A stretch of 64,000 nucleotides of DNA, taken from NIOZ-UU13 sp964653075. GTDB lineage: Bacteria; Planctomycetota; Phycisphaerae; Sedimentisphaerales; Anaerobacaceae. The position numbers and the translations under genes are program-made. Within the stretch, counting starts at the first letter, position 1. Each line of letters begins with the position of its first letter. Below, piece by piece: positions 7,908-16,889 of the stretch. The stretch spans positions 1 through 64,000 of the forward strand of contig CAZZAX010000006.1 of the NCBI GenBank assembly GCA_964653075.1, given 5' to 3'. Below the pieces are notes generated by a model. That model made no database searches and was not told the origin of the DNA. It worked only from the letters and a program-made list of their open reading frames with translations.

Positions 7908-9347
7908 ATGAATAGCATGGATAGAACAATTATAGTAATTGCGGTTATATTGATGCTTTGCACTCCAATATTAGTCTATAGTGATGATGAAGGAGTCAGG
8001 TCAACAGAAGCCGACAATTCAAAGCAGACGATAGAACCTGTGAATGTGAAAGAGGAGAAATCAAGCATCAAGCCGGATCAAAAAAACAAGCTCGTTTCCT
8101 GGTGGAAATTCGAGAACAACACTAGTGATAGCGTTGGTGATAACCATGGAACCATGAATGGGAATCCAACTTATGTAACTGGCAAGGTTGGACAGGCGAT
8201 AAGTCTCGATGGTGATGATTATGTGGACTGTGGCAATCCGGATTCACTGAATTTCGGGACCGGTGACTGGACCATATCGGTTTGGATAAAAACGACACAG
8301 GCCGGCATGGAACTTACTGGGGACCGACGAGGAACAGTCTTTGCTAACGGAGGAGATGGAGAAGGTGGAATACGCTATGCGCTTGCTGTGAACGAAGGGT
8401 TCCTAGGTACGATTGTCCTGACCACAGATACCGACAGCCTTAAAGTACAAACAAAGGGTAAGATCACCGTAACCGACGACAAATGGCACCATGTGATCGG
8501 GATGAGAAACGCAGGGCAGTTGCGAGTCTATGTTGACGGTGTGTTGGATGGAACGGATTACCTTCCCGATGGTTATGACCTTTCCGGAGCATCACAGCAC
8601 AATGCGTATATTGGAGTTATAACAGACAATAGAAATGACAGCCTGTACAAATATTTTGTTGGCTCAATTGATGAGGTTTGCGTCTTTGCCTGTGCGCTCG
8701 ATGCCAACAGTGTCAGCGCTCTGTACTCAGGCAGGGACCCGGTGAAAGTTGCAGAAGAGGCTAAAGCCGTCGTCGAGCCACCGCCTCGACTTCAAAAGCC
8801 GACAGACGACTACACCCGTGGTATTATCGAAGGTGATTGGCAGACTATCTCCGATCCACCCGGCCTGGATGAAGTAATCAAAATATGGAGAGAAACCGAT
8901 GGTACGCTTAGCGCTGTTGTTTTCGATGAGGACCCAAATGGGGGTTCCGAAACTTTTCCTTTGGACGAAGTCACTTTTGAAAACGGCAAGCTCAGTTTCG
9001 AACGTACATCTAAGCAGGTCTTTTTTGAGGGTACGATGAAAGAAGATGGCTTGACAATTGAAGGCCAATTAAAGAGCCGGGGACGGGTAATAGCGCTTGT
9101 GTTGAAACGTATCGATGCATTTCCGAGCCAAACGGCTCAAACGCCGCAGGAACAATTACAAGATCGGATAAGCGACACAAGCAACATCGATGCGGTTCCG
9201 AGCCAAACGGCTCAAATCCCGCAGAAGCAATCCCAAGATCGGATAAGCGGCACAAGCAACATAGCGACTACATTAATAATAATCCTCGTTCTGGTTGGTA
9301 TAGTTGGACTAATAGTAATTTTCTTCGTGAAATCGATTATAAGATAA
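7908..9347 (+). CDS. membrane-anchored LamG (concanavalin-like) domain protein
   Basis: This 479-residue protein has an N-terminal signal or anchor segment (about residues 6-25). A LamG/concanavalin-like jelly-roll follows at about 63-275 (SWWKFENN, GKVGQAISLDGDDYVDCG, WTISVWIKT, KWHHVIGMRN, LRVYVDGVLDG, YFVGSIDEVCVFACALD). Next comes a second domain at about 300-400 (GIIEGDWQTI, LDEVTFENGKLSF, DGLTIEGQLKS). The linker holds two copies of a 25-residue unit (IDA.PSQTAQ.PQ.Q.QDRIS.TSN). A C-terminal membrane helix with a basic end (about 453-479) suggests the bulk faces outward. Such proteins usually bind carbohydrate or cell-surface ligands. It leads an operon with ABC-2 permeases. Confidence 0.75.
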   Translation: MNSMDRTIIVIAVILMLCTPILVYSDDEGVRSTEADNSKQTIEPVNVKEEKSSIKPDQKNKLVSWWKFENNTSDSVGDNHGTMNGNPTYVTGKVGQAISLDGDDYVDCGNPDSLNFGTGDWTISVWIKTTQAGMELTGDRRGTVFANGGDGEGGIRYALAVNEGFLGTIVLTTDTDSLKVQTKGKITVTDDKWHHVIGMRNAGQLRVYVDGVLDGTDYLPDGYDLSGASQHNAYIGVITDNRNDSLYKYFVGSIDEVCVFACALDANSVSALYSGRDPVKVAEEAKAVVEPPPRLQKPTDDYTRGIIEGDWQTISDPPGLDEVIKIWRETDGTLSAVVFDEDPNGGSETFPLDEVTFENGKLSFERTSKQVFFEGTMKEDGLTIEGQLKSRGRVIALVLKRIDAFPSQTAQTPQEQLQDRISDTSNIDAVPSQTAQIPQKQSQDRISGTSNIATTLIIILVLVGIVGLIVIFFVKSIIR

Positions 9348-9362
9348 AGTGAGTGGTGACCT

Positions 9363-9461
9363 ATGATTTGGAAGATTGCCCAAAATAAGTTTTTTCTGGA
9401 CCTGATGACGTTCACGTTCGCTGTGGGTGCCGTAGCCTGTTTGGCTTTAAGGAAAAAATAA
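9363..9461 (+). pseudogene. ABC-2 permease N-terminal fragment (32 codons)
   Basis: A short frame encodes MIWKIAQNKFFLDLMTFTFA and then a hydrophobic run ending in LRKK and a stop. It resembles the starts of the two following permeases (MLKSIIRKEILLNLLSYKFS, MLKTIITREFLNNILNLRFM). It is therefore probably the beginning of a third, deleted permease gene, located exactly where another operon member would sit. A real 32-aa membrane peptide cannot be excluded. Confidence 0.55.
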
Positions 9462-9527
9462 GTTGTTTTTACCTTGTGACAAGCCACGGGAAGTTATCGA
9501 GTAAGGAAAGTTGTAGAAAGGAAGACC

Positions 9528-10772
9528 ATGCTTAAGTCAATAATCAGAAAAGAGATACTTCTTAATCTTCTTAGTTACAAGTTTTCGATCATAATTATTC
9601 TTTCTTCAATATTGATTTTCGTCAGCATATTCGTTATGTATCGCGATTACTGCCTGGCCCTTGACAATTATGAGATCTTAAGGCAAGGGGATAATGAAGA
9701 GGATGCTATTATTGCCGTTATCCGACCCACACCTTTGTCTATCTTTGCCAAGGGATTAGATGAGAATTTGTGCCGATTCTATGAGCGTAGAGGTGGTGGA
9801 CGAATCAGTGTTGGCAGCAAGCAGCAATCGGTGAACAATCTGTTCAAGCTGTTCACAACGCCGGACCTGATGTATGTCGTCAAGGTCATACTCTCCCTTT
9901 GTGCGATGCTCTTTGCTTTTGACATGGTTTCTGGTGAAAAAGAAATAGGGACACTAAGGCAGACGATAAGCAACACTGTAAAGAGACCAATCCTGATAAT
10001 TAGCAAATGGACCGGTGGATTTACCAGTTTTATCTTACCTTTCTTTATAGCTGTACTTTTAGGCACAATTTTCCTGACACTATCGCCTATGGTGGATATG
10101 AATCAGGCCAATTCGCTAAAACTGGGATTGTTCCTGTTAAGCAGCGTGCTCTATTTGGCTGTTTTCTTTTCCCTGGGACTTTTAATTTCCTGCCTTACAC
10201 ATCGCTCTTCTACATCTTTGGTCATTTCTTTATTTGCCTGGGCTATTTTTGTATTTCTCATTCCGAATCTTGGCAATATTCTGGCCCGCCAGTTTGTCCG
10301 GATTCCGACGGTTCAGCAGCTTGAGCTAAAACGTACACAAAGTTGGGTTATAACAAGGTTCAAGCAACACAGGGCGGACCGCTCTGAGCATGGGGAAATG
10401 GATAGGCGCCTTAGGGTAGAAAACGATCAATTGACTGAAGATTATCGCAACCGTTTCAATAACCTGGTAAGAGTATCTCAAAATATCACCCGAATTTCTC
10501 CGGCCGCTGCATTTACCTGTCTGGCGACCGATATTACGGGAACTGGTATGTCAGAAGAACGCAGGTTAAAAAGGGCAGTTTTGGAATACATGGATATGAT
10601 AGATGATTGGGATGATGATGAGGGCGATAAGCCGGTTTTTGGCTATCGACGTAGTTCAATCAAGGAAATTTTGGGCCCGGGAGCTCTGAGTAATTGTCTA
10701 ATTCTCATTTTGTTTAACATACTGTTTCTCACTGGTGCGCATGTGGCTTTTTTGCGATACGACGTGCGATAA
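9528..10772 (+). CDS. ABC-2 type transporter permease subunit
   Basis: This 414-residue integral membrane protein has one N-terminal helix (about 16-38), a ~75-residue outside loop, and a block of helices (about 118-135, 160-190, 203-227, 231-253). A soluble loop (255-380) ends in a Asp-rich stretch (MIDDWDDDEGD). A last helix and the terminus FLRYDVR close the protein. The signature FAFDMVSGEKEIGTLRQTISN (about 128-148) is typical of ABC-2 permeases, where the ATPase coupling helix lies. The next gene is a paralogue with the same order and the same YDVR ending, 21 bp downstream. No ATPase gene is present in the window, so the partner must be encoded elsewhere. Substrate unknown. Confidence 0.8.
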   Translation: MLKSIIRKEILLNLLSYKFSIIIILSSILIFVSIFVMYRDYCLALDNYEILRQGDNEEDAIIAVIRPTPLSIFAKGLDENLCRFYERRGGGRISVGSKQQSVNNLFKLFTTPDLMYVVKVILSLCAMLFAFDMVSGEKEIGTLRQTISNTVKRPILIISKWTGGFTSFILPFFIAVLLGTIFLTLSPMVDMNQANSLKLGLFLLSSVLYLAVFFSLGLLISCLTHRSSTSLVISLFAWAIFVFLIPNLGNILARQFVRIPTVQQLELKRTQSWVITRFKQHRADRSEHGEMDRRLRVENDQLTEDYRNRFNNLVRVSQNITRISPAAAFTCLATDITGTGMSEERRLKRAVLEYMDMIDDWDDDEGDKPVFGYRRSSIKEILGPGALSNCLILILFNILFLTGAHVAFLRYDVR

Positions 10773-10793
10773 TTTCAATCAAAGGAAAAAACC

Positions 10794-12263
10794 ATGTTAA
10801 AAACAATTATTACAAGGGAGTTTTTGAACAATATCCTCAATTTGCGTTTTATGATCGGCCTTGTTTTGTGTGTCATTATCACCGTTGCCTGTATTATCAT
10901 TTTGTCCCATGATTACCGGCAGCAACTGGCTGATTACAACTTCCGAGTCAACTTGCAGGAAGAAGCTGTGAGCAAATATTATTCTATCAATTATCCCGTG
11001 TTGAATAGAAGACAAAAACCGCCGGAAAGGTTTCGTCCGCTCATAATTGGCATTTCAGGCAACGAGAATTTCAAGTCTTTTGATGATAATCCGCTGCCAA
11101 TACTCTTTCCTCCTCTGGATTTTCTATTTATTGTGACGATTATTATGAGCTTGCTGGCGATTTTATTTTCTTACGATGCTGTTACCGGTGAACGACAAAG
11201 CGGCACGTTGAGATTGGTGATATCCAATTCCGTATCCAGAACAAGGATTCTTTTGGGTAAATTCATAGGAGGTGCCGCCAGCCTGGTGATACCATTTATC
11301 TTGTCACTTCTGGTCGGGGCAATTTATATTTCCATTAATCCGTCTATTCAGTGGGATGGTTCTGCGTGGTTGGAGTTCTTTTTATTAACCGTAGCTTCGA
11401 TTACTTTCATCACGTTATTTTATCTTTTGGGGCTTATGGTATCTTCTTTTTCCCGGTATTCTTCTACTTCGATCCTGAATTGTCTTTTCCTTTGGATATT
11501 GCTGATTCTGGTGATTCCCAATATATGCCCCTATATATCAGCCCAGCTTTATCGTGTTCCTTCGTTTAAAGAAGTTGAAAGGGAGGAGTCAAAAATAGAG
11601 CATCATTCTATTATAGTATTTAAGGAACTTAATAACGAAGCTGCAAAGAAATTTAAAAGTCGTTATGGCGAACTGTGGTCTGAATTTGAATCAATGGATC
11701 TCGGAGGTATTGGCTCCTTTGGAACAGTTGACCCTGAGCATCGAAAAGCAGCCCGGCAGCGAGCAGCCGCAGATCCTGAATTTAAGGCCATGATGGATGC
11801 ATATGTCGTGGAAGTTGAAAAGGCACGGGAGGAAATGGGGCGTATCCGGAAGGAAGGGGGCAAGTTCCGTAAAGACCTGGAGGAAAAAGCCGCTCTTCAA
11901 ACGAAGCTTGCGCAAAACCTTGCCTGCATTTCACCTTTTGCAAATTTTGTTTATGTTGCCAGAGATCTGACGGGAACGGGTTTACGCAGTCTGGATTATT
12001 TTGAACGTACAGACATGGAACATAGCGAAAATCAGTATTGGCCGTATTTGAAGAAAAAGATTCAGGATGTACAGAAAAATGATCCAACGTTTACATATGA
12101 CTCTTTTCTTGATATCAGTGACCGGCCGCGTTTTGTGTTCAAAGAGGAATCCCTAAAGGACAAATTAAATGCAGTACTACCTTACTGGGGAATACTCGTT
12201 TCGTTTAATGTCGTGTTTTTTGCGGCAGCGTTTGCGGGATTCATAATATACGACGTACGATAG
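10794..12263 (+). CDS. ABC-2 type transporter permease subunit (paralogue)
   Basis: This 489-residue protein is homologous to the preceding gene: N-terminal helix (about 16-38), coupling motif FSYDAVTGERQSGTLRLVISN, four central helices, a long soluble loop and a terminal helix ending IIYDVR. The loop is enlarged (about residues 255-400) and highly charged with predicted coiled coil (EEMGRIRKEGGKFRKDLEEKAA). The two permeases probably form a heterodimer driven by an unlinked ATPase. The LamG protein encoded first in the operon may be their client or sensor; that link is inferred from gene order only. Confidence 0.8.
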   Translation: MLKTIITREFLNNILNLRFMIGLVLCVIITVACIIILSHDYRQQLADYNFRVNLQEEAVSKYYSINYPVLNRRQKPPERFRPLIIGISGNENFKSFDDNPLPILFPPLDFLFIVTIIMSLLAILFSYDAVTGERQSGTLRLVISNSVSRTRILLGKFIGGAASLVIPFILSLLVGAIYISINPSIQWDGSAWLEFFLLTVASITFITLFYLLGLMVSSFSRYSSTSILNCLFLWILLILVIPNICPYISAQLYRVPSFKEVEREESKIEHHSIIVFKELNNEAAKKFKSRYGELWSEFESMDLGGIGSFGTVDPEHRKAARQRAAADPEFKAMMDAYVVEVEKAREEMGRIRKEGGKFRKDLEEKAALQTKLAQNLACISPFANFVYVARDLTGTGLRSLDYFERTDMEHSENQYWPYLKKKIQDVQKNDPTFTYDSFLDISDRPRFVFKEESLKDKLNAVLPYWGILVSFNVVFFAAAFAGFIIYDVR

Positions 12264-12582
12264 AACAGCGGCTTAAGCCCGGCTATCCGGCAAACCTAAA
12301 GCCGGAAGAAAGCAATTACATAACGGAGGGCATGAATAGCCGCAATCGCCGAGCGTATAGCATTAGGTAACTGAGGCCAACGCCGGACAATTTCAACGAG
12401 GTCTGAGAGTGGTTCTGAGGTGTCAATTTAAACAACTATCAGGTTACCAGAACAAACGGAAGATTGTTTTGGTCAAAGTTAGGTTGATATTCGCTATCCC
12501 ACAGGGTAAACTCACGGGGTTTTAGAATGGAGAATGAAGATTGCCGCCCATTCGACTTCGCTCAGGGCAGGCTCTTTTGCTC
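12264..12582. other. spacer between the ABC-2 operon and IS110 element 2
   Basis: There is no gene. The first 50 bp can fold into small GC hairpins (GGCTTAAGCC; CCGG-rich). Near 12550 a phrase of the type CATTCGACTTCGCTCAGG recurs in related form near 5785, 7316 and 14340, a short dispersed sequence of unknown role. It includes the unlocated right end of the IS110 element. Confidence 0.35.
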
Positions 12583-13953
12583 CTAAGAAACTAACACTCC
12601 TGTATTTGTACAAACAACGGCATAACCCATTTCACGAGCACGTTTAGTAAGATTTTTTATTACACGTTCCCTGTACTGGTTTTCGTAATACTGTTGGCCG
12701 CTATCGACATAATCCATGCCGTATTTAAGCATACGGTAAACAAGTTTGGCAAGTTTATGTGCCGTGGCAGTAATGGCTTTGGGTGCACCAAGCCTGGCTC
12801 GCATCCTACGGTAAAAAGCACCTAAAGCGGATTTGCTGCTATGAAGACTTTGCGCTGCCAGTCGCAAGGCACGGGCAGCACGGTTTTGCACTTTGCGGGT
12901 GCTGCGTTTTCTTATTTTGCCGCCTGTAATTTGATTATTAGGGCATAAGCCTAACCATGAGGTAAAGTGTTTTTCCGTCGGAAAAACGCTCATATCAAAA
13001 CCGCATTCAGAAATAACAGTCTGCGCAGTCATCGTCTCTATGCCGTCGATCCGGGTTAAATCCACACCTGTCATCTCAAACAGACGTGTTCTAAGATCAA
13101 AGTTTGGCTGATTCTTACGGCGCTTAGTTCTATTGTTTTTGCCGGACTTCGAATTCAAATCGTTTGCATCTGCCTTTTGTTCAAAAGTCTTCATATATTC
13201 TTCTATCTGGCGGTCACAATCGGCAATCTTATTCTGGTAAACGTCATAAATCTCCAGGGCTTGCTTAAGTGTAAACAAATGTTCCTGCCGATATTCTCCG
13301 GTCAGCGCCTTGGCGATTGTATCGGTACTGCTTTTTATCAACGGATGCTTCATGCCGGCAAGTTTTACAGCGTCACGCTCACCGGCAATAATTGCACGTA
13401 TAATCTTCATACCTGTAACGCCGGTGATGTCTGTTATAACTTTGTGCAATTGAATATTCATTTGTTCCAAAGCTTTTTGCATTAGATGAATCTGCGTGGA
13501 ACAGGCCTCTACCAGAGTGCTGCGGTGGCGCCAATAGCTGCGTAATACCTGAATCTGCTTGTCGGGACGAAACGCTCCTGACAAAAGACCAAACCGATGA
13601 AGTTCTTGAAGCCACTGACAGTCCTGAACATCTGTTTTGCGACCAGGAACATGTTTAACTTTATAGGCATCGACAAGCTTTACGTCAAAGCCATACCTTT
13701 CCAGAACTGCAACCACCGGAACCCAGTAAACTCCCGTAGATTCCATCGCTATCGTTTCTATGCCGCACAGCTTAAGCCATTTAGCCATCTGATGCAGGTC
13801 AGGAGTTAAGCACCCAAAACTACGTACCGGCTCATTGTCACGATCGCTCGGCACTGCCACATAATGTTTTTGTGAGCCAATATCAATTCCAGCGGCATTG
13901 GCGTTGAGTTGTCTAATTTTTCTGTCCCTTTTTTTACTTGCCTGCTTTGCCAT
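12583..13953 (-). CDS. IS110-family transposase (DEDD), element 2
   Basis: This 456-residue recombinase is clearly different from element 1. Its acidic residues are D24 (AGIDIGSQKHY), E71 (AMESTGVYW), D108 and D111 (GRKTDVQDCQWLQ). The C-terminal transposase_20 domain includes IDGIETMTAQTVISECG and WLGLCPNNQITGGK. A ~40-residue Lys-rich insert (about 268-290) lies before that domain. The start is supported by GGGAGAAG 5 nt upstream. Codons and frame appear intact. The 250 bp upstream (13954-14210) is the likely place for its bridge RNA and left end. It shares no obvious nucleotide identity with element 1. Confidence 0.92.
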   Translation of the reverse strand: MAKQASKKRDRKIRQLNANAAGIDIGSQKHYVAVPSDRDNEPVRSFGCLTPDLHQMAKWLKLCGIETIAMESTGVYWVPVVAVLERYGFDVKLVDAYKVKHVPGRKTDVQDCQWLQELHRFGLLSGAFRPDKQIQVLRSYWRHRSTLVEACSTQIHLMQKALEQMNIQLHKVITDITGVTGMKIIRAIIAGERDAVKLAGMKHPLIKSSTDTIAKALTGEYRQEHLFTLKQALEIYDVYQNKIADCDRQIEEYMKTFEQKADANDLNSKSGKNNRTKRRKNQPNFDLRTRLFEMTGVDLTRIDGIETMTAQTVISECGFDMSVFPTEKHFTSWLGLCPNNQITGGKIRKRSTRKVQNRAARALRLAAQSLHSSKSALGAFYRRMRARLGAPKAITATAHKLAKLVYRMLKYGMDYVDSGQQYYENQYRERVIKNLTKRAREMGYAVVCTNTGVLVS

Positions 13954-15573
13954 CGAACTTCTCCCTATATCAAATAATCCTGTTGTAATTAAGAAGCTCT
14001 GCCCGGGAGGATCATTATCGAGTAATCTCCTAAACGGGATAGCAATATCAGTACTTGCCCTGATTTTACTTCACCAATCATACATTCTCCATCTCCGGAA
14101 CCATGCTCGCAAACGGGTACGAAACACCATTGGGCCGTCGGCCATAACTGCCAGAGCTTCACACAAAGCTACATTATACAGAAACACGTTTCTTTTGCAT
14201 GCATCCTGAGAACCAGGTGAGGTGCTCGCAATGATCTCCATTATTAATTGATTATCCCTCGGGGATAAATTTACTATTGATTATTGGATTGAACCCGCTT
14301 AATAAATCCTTCAAACCATTCGACCATGCTTCCCTCGATAAACTCGGGACAGGCAGGGCAGGCTCTGCTCAGGACAGGTTACGGGGCTGCTATGAGGTCA
14401 GTTGTCAGCGGTTCTGATTTACTTTTTTGAATTTTACATCGGTACACCTTTCTCGCTGTCGGTCTGCTGTGGGCGACTCAGTCTGCTATGCGTGCTTTTT
14501 GGCTTTACATAAGCCGGCACAAGTTAATCATTCGCTTTTGTCGCGTGAATGCTAACATCTAAATTCGTGCTCTATGGGACCAGACCCTTATCGCAGCTAT
14601 TCAGCTCTGGATTACCAGACGCCGAAGGAATTTACGGCCGGTCATAATACCCTCACTGCCGCTTAAAAGTGTCTTTATTTCATTGGAGCATTACAAATTT
14701 ACATATAATATTTTGTATGCTACTTATAATATTTAAGAATACACTTTATATATTTTTAAAGTTTATTTATAATAATATGTTAACTTTATACAAATTCTCT
14801 CCGGTATCACTACAAGGTATCATGTTGAAATTTACAAGGTTTCCTATTGTTTTACACAAACCGACAAGGTGATGGATGGCCGATGTTTAATCCCAATAGA
14901 CAAACTGGCCGGATAAAATGCTATTATATTTAACTGCAGCACTTTCGTTCCCAAAGAAATCAACGATATTTGCCAATGAAGACACATACCCTTACATTTT
15001 GCGATAGTTTCAGTCAATTCCCTTGCCTAAGACTAAACATCGATAGAATAATCCGGATCTTGTTATCTAAAACATAGCTGGACAGGAGTCGGAAATTCAT
15101 TTTAAAAAATCCGGACAATCCAAAATAGCAGCCACCTGCTCTTTAAAAAAATTGGTTAGCACTGGCAGATAACCAATGTCTGAACAATATTATATGTAAA
15201 AAAATCCAATGATTTTATGCAGACAAAACAACGTCTCATTTCATTGCATAAACCGTCATAATTCTTTTCATACAATAAACTTCCCAAGAATACAAAGGAA
15301 CGCTCGTTTAACTTGTCCGGATGTAATTTTGTTAGGGACATCTCCGAGAATCAAGAAAATATCTTGCGAAGATGAATTCGAGTCTTTATATTAACGGATT
15401 CAGGGCATTTTGGACTGACTGTAACTCAAAAATGCCATTATACCCACTGTTTTTGGGTAAGGCTTTACAACGTGAAGACAAGTGATTTGCGGTTTGATGC
15501 AGCCTGATTCTGGACTGGCGTGCTGGTTGCATTTGCTTGGATGTTAATCGTATCCAGAAATAGGAGAAATGTT
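13954..15573. other. 1.6-kb repeat-rich spacer, includes a diverged repeat copy
   Basis: I support no gene; the small frames (for example 14669-14872) lack start context and family similarity. 13954-14210 is the probable non-coding end of IS110 element 2. At about 14386-14560, CTGCTATGAGG, AGTCTGCTATGCGTGCTTT and GCACAAGTTAAT appear in the same order as in the 341-bp dispersed repeat, so this looks like an old third copy. 14660-14800 is very AT-rich. The rest (14880-15560) shows nothing I can identify. Confidence 0.4.
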
Positions 15574-15963
15574 ATGGGTAAAGAGAACGGAAAAGAACAA
15601 GTGAATAAGGAAACATCAACGGAAAAGGCCATCGAGGAGCAAGTACGTGACCAGACCGGCCAGAAACGGGTTCGCGTACGCATCGATGAAAGCAATGTTA
15701 AAACTAGTTATGCCAGTGGATTCCGGCCTGTTGCGACCGCTGAAGAGGTCATACTGGATTTTGGCCTGAATCTGGCCCGTCTTACCGGAGATAAAGAAAC
15801 GCCTTACGAAGTAGTCTTCCAGGCAAACAACCGGGTAATTATGAATTACTATTCTACCAAGCGTCTGGCCATAGCCCTCGGCCAGGTTATACGGCGATTT
15901 GAAGAGAAGTTTGGTGAATTGGAGCTAAACGCAGCTAAGCGAAGCATCACGCCGCCAGAATAA
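15574..15963 (+). CDS. DUF3467 family protein
   Basis: This 129-residue soluble protein has a charged, low-complexity N-terminus (1-35). The DUF3467 core follows: VRIDESNVKTSYASGFRP, ATAEEVILDFGLNLA, VVFQANNRVIMNYYSTKRLA and LGQVIRRFEEKFGELELN. I start at the ATG at 15574 because AGGAG lies 7 nt upstream; the frame is open 54 bp further upstream but without a ribosome site. The family is small, widespread and of unknown function. It stands alone between repeat-rich spacers. Confidence 0.85.
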   Translation: MGKENGKEQVNKETSTEKAIEEQVRDQTGQKRVRVRIDESNVKTSYASGFRPVATAEEVILDFGLNLARLTGDKETPYEVVFQANNRVIMNYYSTKRLAIALGQVIRRFEEKFGELELNAAKRSITPPE

Positions 15964-16889
15964 CCTTGTGTGACTGTGAATAATTCGCGAAACCATTGCT
16001 TGTCCCGTGGGACCGATACGCTGACGGCCAATCTATAGTCACGTTTTGTTCGTTCCCCTCAGAACTGCCTATACCAGTTAAGCGGCCACAGGTTTCCTGA
16101 CACGAACAAGGGGCAAAACGACTCTGGAGGCCAGCCGAGACTGACTCGAGAAGTGCCCGGGGCACGGAAAACCATGACCGGCTTCGACTTTTTTGTCAGA
16201 AGTCACGAAACCTTTCCGTTCCGTATGAGTCGAGCAACAATAGTGTTAGCAGGCTTCTCGTTTATTTGCTGAAACAGAATTTATGAAAATTTTAAAAATT
16301 TTTTTAAAATTCTCATTTTTCTGTTGACAACGAGAATGGATTCCTTTTATCTTAATGCAGAACAGAGAAACCAATACCTAAACAACTACGTTACAGGAAT
16401 TTTGTGGGCTAAGATTTTGTCTGACTCGAAGTATAACACCATTGCTTCAAGTACAAATAAGGTTGTTTACGTGGATGTAACAACTTGCTTGTCGGCAAAT
16501 CATAAGACGTTCGATTATTTAAACAAGGGTAATTGTGTGACTGCCGTTCGTAACTTTCCCTTACTGCCATTTCGTGAATCAATAACAGTGTACATAGTCT
16601 AAAGGCTAACGGCAAGGGATAAAGTTTTGAAGAGGAGGAAGCACTGACACAAATATATACATAGGAGGAAAGGACAGTGGAGCGTATCTTCTCTGTGTTT
16701 TCTATGATAATTCAACCATCGGATGAAGGAGAGCTAACCTAAACTTTGAACTACGAAATAAATCGGAAAACGTTATCAATCGAGGAAACGGTTTTTTTCT
16801 GCTCACGGCTGATTCGTGTCCCTTCGGTCTTTAGTTGACAGTGTAATGGTGACGCACAGCCTGGCAGAATCATTAAGGGAGGTAAGACA
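15964..16889. other. upstream region and probable long leader of the giant gene
   Basis: There is no convincing gene (a 92-codon frame at 16324 lacks family similarity and a ribosome site). A candidate promoter lies at 16324-16353, which would make a 5' leader of about 530 nt. The leader has several purine-rich Shine-Dalgarno-like runs (16630-16675), a T7 run after CGG at about 16790-16798, and ATGGTGACGCACAGCCTGGC near 16846. I cannot assign a known RNA family. The true start of the giant gene is backed by GGGAGG 7 nt before its ATG. Confidence 0.4.
16324..16353 (+). promoter_or_regulatory. putative sigma-70 promoter with AT-rich upstream tract
   Basis: TTGACA (16324-16329) and TATCTT (16348-16353) are separated by 18 bp. 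A nearly pure A/T stretch (16280-16320) precedes them, like an UP element. This is the best promoter-like site between the DUF3467 gene and the giant gene, but it lies over 530 bp from the start codon. Confidence 0.45.

Noticed and set aside
14669..14872. 67-codon plus-strand frame
   Set aside because: It is an AT-rich stretch with no ribosome site and no family resemblance; the hydrophobic text follows from T-rich codons.
16324..16602. 92-codon frame upstream of the giant gene
   Set aside because: It overlaps the best promoter, has no ribosome site and no recognisable protein.
16840..16880. Resemblance of GACGCACAGCCTGGC to part of a c-di-GMP-I riboswitch
   Set aside because: The conserved partner helix, tetraloop and tetraloop receptor could not be found; only a short string matches.
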